From Franconibacter pulveris DSM 19144 (lineage in GTDB: Bacteria; Pseudomonadota; Gammaproteobacteria; Enterobacterales; Enterobacteriaceae): a stretch of DNA of 64,000 bases. Made by a program: the position numbers and the translations under genes. Position 1 is the stretch's first letter. Every line of letters starts with the position of its first letter. A model generated the notes under the pieces. That model was not told the origin of the DNA. It was given only the letters and a program-made list of their open reading frames with translations, and ran no database searches. The stretch lies in NCBI GenBank assembly GCA_000621185.1, contig KK211222.1, positions 243,523-307,522 of the forward strand. The letters run 5' to 3'. Positions 1 to 7,172 of the stretch are shown here, in pieces.

Positions 1-6
1 TAAACC

Positions 7-22
7 TGGCACACCCTTTGCT
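7..22 (+). promoter_or_regulatory. Sigma-54 promoter of the nas operon
   Basis: The sequence TGGCAC-N4-TTGC has the invariant GG at 8-9 and GC at 20-21, separated by exactly ten bases. This is the -24/-12 layout of RpoN promoters. Transcription should start near base 33, giving a leader of about 120 nt before nasF. The nasF operon of Klebsiella is known to be NtrC/sigma-54 dependent. Any NtrC enhancer would lie before the window start and cannot be seen. Confidence 0.85.
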
Positions 23-41
23 TACTATCTCCTGACTGACA

Positions 42-96
42 TTTCCCGGCAGCCTGCCAACGGCGGCAGGCCAACCGGAAAGGATAAAGGCGTCCT
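42..96 (+). promoter_or_regulatory. ANTAR-type tandem hexaloop hairpins in the nas leader
   Basis: Two short hairpins each carry a six-base loop. The first has a 7-bp stem (52-58 with 65-71) and loop AACGGC at 59-64. The second has a 5-bp stem (81-85 with 92-96, one G-U pair) and loop AAAGGC at 86-91. Both loops have A at position 1 and G at position 4, the signature bound by ANTAR-domain antiterminators such as NasR. The second hairpin uses bases 90-96, which also form the left arm of the following terminator, so the two structures exclude each other. An outer stem of 42-49 with 75-81 may enclose the first hairpin. Confidence 0.85.
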
Positions 97-132
97 GCAA
101 TGTGTTCGCACATTGCCGGGCGCTTTTTTTTT
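90..132 (+). terminator. Leader attenuator (intrinsic terminator) before nasF
   Basis: A long hairpin pairs 90-104 with 109-123 around a TTCG loop, with two small mismatches, and is followed by nine T (124-132). It lies between the sigma-54 promoter and nasF, so it should stop transcription unless antitermination occurs. Nitrate or nitrite acting through NasR is the known signal for this class of leader. nasR itself is not in the window. Confidence 0.9.
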
Positions 133-153
133 GCATTTTTCCCAGGAGCCGAC

Positions 154-1410
154 ATGAGCGATTCGTCTTACACCTTCTCCCGCCGCCGCTTTTTACAGGC
201 AGGCGCCGCGCTGGGCGGCGCGATGCTGCTGCCGGAACTGATGAGCAGCGCCTGGGCCGCCGGGTCGGACGCGCCGGAGCTGCCGGTCGTGAAAGTCGGG
301 TTTATCCCGCTGACCGACTGCGCGCCAGTGGTGATGGCCGCACTCAAAGGATTCGACAAAAAACATGGCATCACCCTTGTGCCGAGCAAAGAAGCAAGCT
401 GGGCGGCGGTGCGCGATAAGCTCGTCTCCGGCGAACTGGATGCCGCCCATGTGCTCTACGGCCTGCTTTATGGGCTTGAGCTGGGCATCGCTGGTAAAAA
501 GCAGGCAATGGCTAACCTGATGACCCTTAACCGCAACGGCCAGGCGATCACGCTCTCCGCCGATCTGCAGGAAAAGGGCATTACCGACGCCGAAGGGCTG
601 AAAACGCTCATCGCCAGCGCCGAGCCGGGCGCTTACACCTTCGCCCATACCTTTCCCACCGGTACGCACGCCATGTGGCTCTACTACTGGCTAGCGTCAG
701 CGGGCATCCATCCCTTTAACGATGTGCGCACCGTCGTGGTGCCGCCGCCGCAAATGGTGATGAACATGCGCATCGGCAATATGGTCGGCTTCTGCGTCGG
801 CGAGCCGTGGAACGCCCGGGCCATTAACGATCGCATCGGCTTTACCGCCGCCACGTCGCAGTCGATCTTCCCCGATCACCCGGAAAAAGTGCTCGGCACG
901 CGACGCTTATGGGTGGAGCAAAACCCCAATACCGCCCGGGCGTTAACGGCGGCGGTGCTGGAGGCGGCGCGCTGGATTGACGCCTCTGACGATAACCGGC
1001 GCGAGACCGCCCGCGTACTGGCAAAGCGCGCTTACCTCAATACCAAAGAGCAATACCTCACGCCGCGCATGCTGGGCGAGTACGACAACGGCATCGGCAA
1101 ACGCTGGCGCGACGCGCATGGCATGCGCTTTTTCGCCGATGGCGACGTGAACTATCCGTGGCTTTCGGACGGCATGTGGTTTCTCACCCAGTTCCGGCGC
1201 TGGGGGCTGCTTAAAACCGACCCGGATTACCGCGCTGTCGCGCAAGGCATCAATCGCACCGACATCTACGCGCAGGCCGCCGCCGCCGCGGGCAACGTGG
1301 CGCTGCCCGCTTCACCGCTACGCACAAGCCAGCTGATGGATGGCTCCCGCTGGGATGGCGCTAACCCGGCTGCTTATGCCGCCAGCTTCTCTCTCAATCG
1401 TCAGGGGTAA
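154..1410 (+). CDS. nasF: Nitrate ABC transporter periplasmic substrate-binding protein NasF
   Basis: NasF binds nitrate in the periplasm and passes it to the NasED permease. The protein has 418 residues. It opens with a twin-arginine signal (SRRRFLQAG, residues 9-17) followed by a hydrophobic stretch ending near AWAA, so it is probably exported folded by Tat. The body is of the NrtA/CmpA family. The start at 154 is preceded by AGGAG at 144-148. An in-frame upstream ATG at 100 lies inside the attenuator hairpin and would add a non-homologous extension, so I reject it. It is the first gene of nasFED-CB-A, with 5 bp to nasE. Confidence 0.93.
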   Translation: MSDSSYTFSRRRFLQAGAALGGAMLLPELMSSAWAAGSDAPELPVVKVGFIPLTDCAPVVMAALKGFDKKHGITLVPSKEASWAAVRDKLVSGELDAAHVLYGLLYGLELGIAGKKQAMANLMTLNRNGQAITLSADLQEKGITDAEGLKTLIASAEPGAYTFAHTFPTGTHAMWLYYWLASAGIHPFNDVRTVVVPPPQMVMNMRIGNMVGFCVGEPWNARAINDRIGFTAATSQSIFPDHPEKVLGTRRLWVEQNPNTARALTAAVLEAARWIDASDDNRRETARVLAKRAYLNTKEQYLTPRMLGEYDNGIGKRWRDAHGMRFFADGDVNYPWLSDGMWFLTQFRRWGLLKTDPDYRAVAQGINRTDIYAQAAAAAGNVALPASPLRTSQLMDGSRWDGANPAAYAASFSLNRQG

Positions 1411-1415
1411 ACAAG

Positions 1416-2300
1416 ATGAAACAGGCACAACAGAGTGACATTACGCCGCAGCCGCAACCCGTCCGCGCAGAAGTGATAACCATGCCGAAACCGGCGGTGC
1501 GCAAGCGTCGCGCGCCGTGGCAAACCCACGTGAACGCCGTGCTTCAGCGCGTTATTCCGGCGCTGCTGGGAATGGGGCTGCTGCTGCTGGCCTGGCAGAT
1601 AGCCGCCCTGAACAGCAAAGGCTTTCCCACGCCGCTCAGCACGCTCGACTCGGCGCTGACGCTCTTCGCCGACCCCTTTTATAACGAAGGGCCGAACGAC
1701 CAGGGCATCGGCTGGAACGTGCTCGCCTCGCTGATGCGCGTGGCGGTGGGCTTTGGGCTGGCGGCGCTGGTCGGCATTCCGCTCGGCTTTTTGATAGGCC
1801 GCTTCACCTTTTTCTCGCGCATGTTCACGCCGCTTATCGCGCTGCTGCGTCCGGTCAGCCCGCTCGCCTGGCTGCCTATCGGTCTGCTGCTGTTTCAAAA
1901 AGCGGAGCCCGCCTCCAGCTGGACGATTTTTATCTGCTCTATCTGGCCGATGGTGATTAACACCGCCGATGGGGTGAAGCGCATTCCCGAGGATTACCTG
2001 AACGTCGCCCGCGTGCTGCAACTCTCCGAATGGACAGTGATGCGCCGCATTCTTTTTCCGGCGGTATTGCCCGCCGTGCTCACCGGCGTGCGGCTGTCCA
2101 TCGGCATCGCCTGGCTGGTGATTGTGGCCGCCGAAATGCTGACCGGCGGCCTCGGCATCGGTTTCTGGATCTGGAACGAGTGGAACAACCTCAACGTGGA
2201 AAACATTCTCATCGCCATCGTCATCATCGGCGTGGTCGGGTTGCTGCTGGAGCAGGGGCTGATGCTTATCGCCCGCCGCTTTAGCTGGCAGGAAAAATAA
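1416..2300 (+). CDS. nasE: Nitrate ABC transporter permease NasE
   Basis: Inner-membrane permease of the nitrate importer, NrtB family, 294 residues. A basic N-terminal tail (about 45 residues) precedes about six hydrophobic segments. The cytoplasmic EAA-like coupling loop that contacts the ATPase is visible near residues 190-220 (PEDYLNVARVL...). It follows nasF by 5 bp and precedes nasD by 9 bp, so the three genes are translated from one message. Confidence 0.93.
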   Translation: MKQAQQSDITPQPQPVRAEVITMPKPAVRKRRAPWQTHVNAVLQRVIPALLGMGLLLLAWQIAALNSKGFPTPLSTLDSALTLFADPFYNEGPNDQGIGWNVLASLMRVAVGFGLAALVGIPLGFLIGRFTFFSRMFTPLIALLRPVSPLAWLPIGLLLFQKAEPASSWTIFICSIWPMVINTADGVKRIPEDYLNVARVLQLSEWTVMRRILFPAVLPAVLTGVRLSIGIAWLVIVAAEMLTGGLGIGFWIWNEWNNLNVENILIAIVIIGVVGLLLEQGLMLIARRFSWQEK

Positions 2301-2309
2301 GGAGCGCAC

Positions 2310-3098
2310 ATGAAACCGATTATTCAGGTCCAGAACGTCAGCCAGCGTTTCTCCACCGCCAGTGGCGAATTTCTGGCGTTGCAGAACGTCAGCTTCGATA
2401 TCCGCGAAGGGGAAACCGTAAGCCTTATCGGCCACTCCGGCTGCGGCAAATCGACGCTGCTCAACCTTATCGCCGGGATCGCCTTGCCGAGCGAGGGCGG
2501 GCTGCTGTGCGACAACCGCGAAATCGCAGGCCCGGGGCCAGAGCGCGCTGTGGTCTTCCAGAACCATTCGCTGCTCCCCTGGCTTACCTGTTTTGACAAC
2601 GTGGCGCTGGCGGTCGACCAGGTCTTTAAGAAAAGCATGAGTAAAAGCGAGCGCCGGGAGTGGATCGTCCACAACCTCGAACGCGTGCAGATGGGGCATG
2701 CCCTGAACAAGCGTCCCGGCGAGATCTCCGGCGGCATGAAGCAGCGCGTCGGCATCGCCCGGGCGCTGGCGATGAAGCCGAAGGTGCTGCTGATGGATGA
2801 ACCCTTCGGCGCGCTGGATGCGCTCACCCGCGCCCATCTTCAGGACGCCGTTATGCACATCCAGCACGAGTTGAACACCACCATCGTGCTGATTACCCAC
2901 GATGTGGACGAAGCGGTGCTGCTCTCCGACCGCGTGCTGATGATGACCAACGGCCCGGCGGCGACAGTAGGCGAGGTGCTGGAGGTCGATCTGCCGCGCC
3001 CGCGCAACCGCGTACAGCTGGCCGAAGAGAGCCGCTATCACCACCTGCGCCAGCAGATCCTGCATTTCCTCTACGAAAAACAGCCGAAGGCGGCGTAA
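2310..3098 (+). CDS. nasD: Nitrate ABC transporter ATP-binding protein NasD
   Basis: ATPase that powers nitrate import, 262 residues, NrtD/TauB-like. Walker A is GHSGCGKST at 41-49, the signature SGGMKQ at 140-145 and Walker B LLMDEP at 160-165, followed by a D-loop and a switch histidine in ITHDVDEAV. A good ribosome site (AAGGAGG) overlaps its end and serves the next gene at 3108. Confidence 0.94.
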   Translation: MKPIIQVQNVSQRFSTASGEFLALQNVSFDIREGETVSLIGHSGCGKSTLLNLIAGIALPSEGGLLCDNREIAGPGPERAVVFQNHSLLPWLTCFDNVALAVDQVFKKSMSKSERREWIVHNLERVQMGHALNKRPGEISGGMKQRVGIARALAMKPKVLLMDEPFGALDALTRAHLQDAVMHIQHELNTTIVLITHDVDEAVLLSDRVLMMTNGPAATVGEVLEVDLPRPRNRVQLAEESRYHHLRQQILHFLYEKQPKAA

Positions 3099-3107
3099 GG
3101 AGGCGAC

Positions 3108-6100
3108 ATGGCGCAGCGACTGGCGATTATCGGCAACGGCATGGCGGCGGTGCGGCTGGTGGAGCAGCTTACCGACCGTGCGCCCGGGCGCTTTGCCATC
3201 ACCCTGATTGGCGAAGAGCCGACGCTTGCCTACAACCGCATCCTGCTCTCCCCGGTGCTGAGCGGCGAAAAACCCGCCCGCGCCACGCAACTGCACGACG
3301 CGGCCTGGTATGCCGCGCGCGGCGTTGAGCTGCTGACGGGCGAAAAGGTGGAAGCGGTGGACGTGGCTTCGCGCTGGCTGCGCACCACGGCGCGGATGCT
3401 CAGCTGGGACGAGCTGGTTTTCGCCACCGGCTCCACGCCGTTCATTCCGCCTGTTGCAGGCCACCAGTTGCCGCACGTGCGCGGGTTTCGCACGCTGGCG
3501 GATGTGGAGTCGATACTTGCCGCCCCCGGCCCGGCGGTGGTGCTCGGCGGCGGGCTGCTCGGCGTGGAGGCCGCCGCCGCGCTTAACCGTCATGGCGCTG
3601 ACGTCACGCTGGTGCACCGCCATCCGTGGCTGATGGAGCAGCAGCTCGACGAGCAGGCCGGGGCGATGCTGGCGGAACATCTACGCGAGCGCGGCATCGA
3701 CTGCCGTCTTGCAAACAGCATTGCGGGTATCGACGCGCAGCACGTCACGCTTGATGACGGCGAGCGGCTGCCCGCCAGCCGGGTAGTGATGGCGACCGGG
3801 GTCCGGCCGAACATCGCCCTTGCGCAAGACGCCGGGCTGCATTGCCAGCGCGCCATTGTGGTGGACGGCCAGCTTCGCGCTTCGCATCCGGGCGTGAGCG
3901 CGCTTGGCGAATGCTGTGAACACAACGGCGAGCTGTGGGGGCTGGTGGCGCCCTGTCTGCAACAGGCGGACGTGCTTGCGGCACGGCTCGCGGGCGAGCC
4001 CGCAGCCGATTTCCGCTACCAGCAGAGCGGCACGCGCCTGAAGGTGACGGGCATCGAGCTCTTCAGCCTCGGCGACATCTCGCCAACGCCGGAAAGACGC
4101 ACGCTGACCGCCTTCGACCCGCTTTCCCGTCACTATCGCCGCCTGTTTATCCGCAACGGCAGGCTGACGGGCGCGCTGCTGTTTGGCGACACCTCCGACG
4201 CCGCGCAGCTTGCCGCCCAACTGCAACAGCCGGTGGATGAACACGCCGGGCTCCTCTTTAACCACGATTCGCAGCCGCAGGCTGCTGGAAGCGATGCAAT
4301 GACAAAATCAACTCTGGTGGTCGTCGGCCACGGTATGGTAGGGCACCACTTTCTTGAGCAATGCGTGAACGCGAAGCTGCATGAGCGCTACCACATCGTC
4401 GTTTTTGGCGAAGAGCGGCACCCGGCGTATGACCGGGTGCACCTGTCGGAGTATTTCAACGGCCGCAGCGCGCAGTCGCTCTCCATGGTGCAGGCGCATT
4501 TTTTCGAAATGCACGGCATTGAACTGCGCAGCGGGTGCAAGATCAGCCGGATAGACCGCAGCCGACAGGTGGTCATCGACAGCGAAGGCCACGAAACCCG
4601 CTGGGACAAACTGATGCTGGCGACCGGCTCCTTTCCTTTTGTGCCTCCCGTGCCGGGCAACAACCTGCCGGGCTGCTTTGTCTACCGCACGCTGGATGAC
4701 CTTGACGCCATTCGCGCCCATGCGCAAAACGCCACGCGCGGCGTGGTGATAGGCGGCGGCCTGCTTGGGCTTGAGGCGGCGAACGCCTTAACGCAACTGG
4801 GGCTGCAAACGCATGTGGTGGAATTCGCCCCCGGCCTGATGGCGGTACAGCTGGATGCGCCCGGTGCGGCGATGCTGCGCGGGAAGATCGAGGCGCTTGG
4901 CGTTAGCGTGCATACCAGCAAAGCGACAACGGAAATCGCCGCTGCGGGGAGCGGCCTGCGCATGCAGTTCGCCGATGGCGAAAGCCTGGAGACCGATCTG
5001 ATTGTCTTTTCCGCCGGCATTCGTCCGCAGGATGCGCTGGCGAAAGCCGCAGGGCTTGCGACAGGCGAGCGCGGGGGCATTGTGATTAATGACCAGTGCC
5101 AGACCAGCGATGAGAATATTTTCGCCATTGGCGAATGTGCGCTCTGGCAGAGCAAAATTTTTGGTCTGGTGGCGCCGGGCTACCAGATGGCGCGCGTGGC
5201 GGCGGCGCAGCTGTCGGGCGAGGCGGCGGCATTTCAGGGCGCCGACATGAGCACAAAACTCAAGCTGCTGGGCGTGGAAGTGGCGTCATTCGGCGACGCG
5301 CACGGCACAACGCCGTGCTGCCAGAGCTACCAGTGGACCAACGGCCCGCAGCAGATTTATAAAAAAATCGTCGTTTCGCCAGACAACAAAACGCTGCTTG
5401 GCGGCGTGCTGGTGGGCGACAGCAGCGAATACGCCACGCTGTTGCAGATGATGCTTAACGGCATGGCGCTGCCCGCCCAGCCGGAGACGCTGATCCTGCC
5501 CGCAAGCAGCGGCGCGCCCGCGAAGGGGCTCGGCGTGGCGGCGCTGCCGGAAAGCGCGCAGATCTGCTCGTGCCACAACGTCAGCAAGGCGGATATCTGC
5601 GCGGCGGTGGCGAACGGCGCCGTTGAGATGGGGGCGGTTAAAAGCTGCACCAAAGCGGCCACCGGCTGCGGCGGCTGCAGCGCGCTGGTGAAGCAGGTGA
5701 TGGAATACCAGCTTGAGCAGCAGGGCGTGGCGGTGAAAAAAGATATCTGCGAACACTTCCCGTACTCGCGCCAGGAGATTTATCACCTGGTGCGCGTTAA
5801 CCACATCCGCACTTTTGAACAGCTTATCAGCCGCTACGGTCAGGGCCACGGCTGTGAAATCTGCAAGCCGCTGGTGGGTTCCGTGCTCGCCTCCTGCTGG
5901 AATGAATACCTGCTTAAGCCTGCGCATCTGCCGCTGCAGGACACCAACGATCGCTACTTCGCCAATATCCAGAAAGACGGCACCTATTCCATTGTGCCGC
6001 GCATGGCGGCAGGCGAGGTGACACCGGACGGGCTTATCGCCATCGGCCAGATAGCCAAACGCTATAACCTCTACAGCAAGATAACCGGCGGTCAGCGCAT

Positions 6101-7172
6101 CGATCTTTTTGGCGCTCGTCTGGAAGAATTGCCCGCCATCTGGGCGGAACTGGTGGCGGCAGGTTTTGAAACCGGGCACGCCTACGGGAAATCGCTGCGC
6201 ACGGTGAAATCCTGCGTTGGCTCCACCTGGTGTCGCTACGGCGTGCAGGACTCCACCGGGCTCGCGGTGGAACTGGAGAACCGCTACAAGGGGCTGCGCG
6301 CGCCGCACAAAATTAAGATGGCGGTTTCCGGCTGCACCCGTGAGTGCGCCGAAGCGCAGGGCAAAGATGTGGGCGTCATCGCCACCGAGAAGGGCTGGAA
6401 CCTTTACCTGTGCGGCAACGGCGGCATGAAACCGCGCCACGCGGATCTCTTCGCAAGCGATCTCGACCACGACACGCTTATCCGCACCATCGACCGCTTT
6501 TTGATGTTTTACATCCGCACCGCCGACCGCCTGCAGCGCACCAGCGTCTGGATGGATAACCTGGAGGGCGGGGTAGCGTACCTGCGCGAGGTCATTCTCG
6601 AGGATTCGCTCGGCATCGGCGAGGAGCTTGAGCGCGAAATGGCGCAGGTTGTCGACAGCTACCAGTGCGAGTGGCAAACCACGCTGGCAAGCCCCGACCG
6701 GCTGGCGCTGTTTCGCTCTTTCGTTAACAGCGACAAGCCTGACGAAGCGGTGCAGCGCCGCACGCTGCGCGGCCAGCCGCAGCCAGTTGAGACGGTTGAG
6801 CCGGTAAGCCTGAAGGCGAGCGAGCGTCCGTGGCAGGCCGTCTGCGACGTGACCGATATTCCGCCGCAGGCGGGGATCGGCGCGCGCCTTGGCGAGAGGC
6901 AGATCGCGCTGTTTCGCATCGGCGAGCAGGTTTACGCGCTGGATAACCTTGAGCCTGGCAGCGAGGCGAATGTGCTTTCGCGCGGCCTGCTCGGCGATGC
7001 GGCGGGGGAGCCCATCGTTATCAGCCCGCTCTATAAACAGCGCATCCGCCTGCGCGACGGCCGCGGCGTGGAGAATGACGCCGTCTGCGTGCGCGCCTGG
7101 CCGGTAAAAGTGGAAGCGGGCAAAGTGCTGGTCGGCAGCCAGGCGCTGATCGCGCGCGCGGAGGCGTCATGA
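3108..7172 (+). CDS. nasB: NasC-NasB fusion: nitrate reductase electron-transfer subunit joined to assimilatory nitrite reductase
   Basis: One open frame of 1354 residues covers what are two genes in the Klebsiella nas operon. Residues 1-397 are NasC-like, a FAD/NAD(P)H pyridine-nucleotide oxidoreductase that supplies electrons to NasA. Met398 (base 4299) begins a complete 957-residue NasB: a second FAD/NAD(P)H module, BFD-type [2Fe-2S] cysteines (ICSCHN... and CGGC), the sirohaem/[4Fe-4S] site (Cys1036, Cys1042, Cys1076, Cys1080) and a C-terminal NirD/Rieske-like domain without the classic cluster ligands. NasB reduces nitrite to ammonium in the cytoplasm. A TGA overlaps Met398 in the +1 frame (4300-4302), so the ancestral NasC may have ended there. 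It overlaps nasA by 4 bp. Confidence 0.9.
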   Translation: MAQRLAIIGNGMAAVRLVEQLTDRAPGRFAITLIGEEPTLAYNRILLSPVLSGEKPARATQLHDAAWYAARGVELLTGEKVEAVDVASRWLRTTARMLSWDELVFATGSTPFIPPVAGHQLPHVRGFRTLADVESILAAPGPAVVLGGGLLGVEAAAALNRHGADVTLVHRHPWLMEQQLDEQAGAMLAEHLRERGIDCRLANSIAGIDAQHVTLDDGERLPASRVVMATGVRPNIALAQDAGLHCQRAIVVDGQLRASHPGVSALGECCEHNGELWGLVAPCLQQADVLAARLAGEPAADFRYQQSGTRLKVTGIELFSLGDISPTPERRTLTAFDPLSRHYRRLFIRNGRLTGALLFGDTSDAAQLAAQLQQPVDEHAGLLFNHDSQPQAAGSDAMTKSTLVVVGHGMVGHHFLEQCVNAKLHERYHIVVFGEERHPAYDRVHLSEYFNGRSAQSLSMVQAHFFEMHGIELRSGCKISRIDRSRQVVIDSEGHETRWDKLMLATGSFPFVPPVPGNNLPGCFVYRTLDDLDAIRAHAQNATRGVVIGGGLLGLEAANALTQLGLQTHVVEFAPGLMAVQLDAPGAAMLRGKIEALGVSVHTSKATTEIAAAGSGLRMQFADGESLETDLIVFSAGIRPQDALAKAAGLATGERGGIVINDQCQTSDENIFAIGECALWQSKIFGLVAPGYQMARVAAAQLSGEAAAFQGADMSTKLKLLGVEVASFGDAHGTTPCCQSYQWTNGPQQIYKKIVVSPDNKTLLGGVLVGDSSEYATLLQMMLNGMALPAQPETLILPASSGAPAKGLGVAALPESAQICSCHNVSKADICAAVANGAVEMGAVKSCTKAATGCGGCSALVKQVMEYQLEQQGVAVKKDICEHFPYSRQEIYHLVRVNHIRTFEQLISRYGQGHGCEICKPLVGSVLASCWNEYLLKPAHLPLQDTNDRYFANIQKDGTYSIVPRMAAGEVTPDGLIAIGQIAKRYNLYSKITGGQRIDLFGARLEELPAIWAELVAAGFETGHAYGKSLRTVKSCVGSTWCRYGVQDSTGLAVELENRYKGLRAPHKIKMAVSGCTRECAEAQGKDVGVIATEKGWNLYLCGNGGMKPRHADLFASDLDHDTLIRTIDRFLMFYIRTADRLQRTSVWMDNLEGGVAYLREVILEDSLGIGEELEREMAQVVDSYQCEWQTTLASPDRLALFRSFVNSDKPDEAVQRRTLRGQPQPVETVEPVSLKASERPWQAVCDVTDIPPQAGIGARLGERQIALFRIGEQVYALDNLEPGSEANVLSRGLLGDAAGEPIVISPLYKQRIRLRDGRGVENDAVCVRAWPVKVEAGKVLVGSQALIARAEAS

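Noticed and set aside
100-153. Upstream in-frame ATG for nasF
   Set aside because: It lies inside the attenuator hairpin and T-tract; the ATG at 154 has a ribosome site and gives a proper Tat signal.
1401-3680. 759-codon open frame on the minus strand across nasE-nasD
   Set aside because: It mirrors well-recognised nas genes; long antisense frames are common in GC-rich coding DNA. Its translation is a low-complexity His/Arg/Gln-rich sequence with no family.
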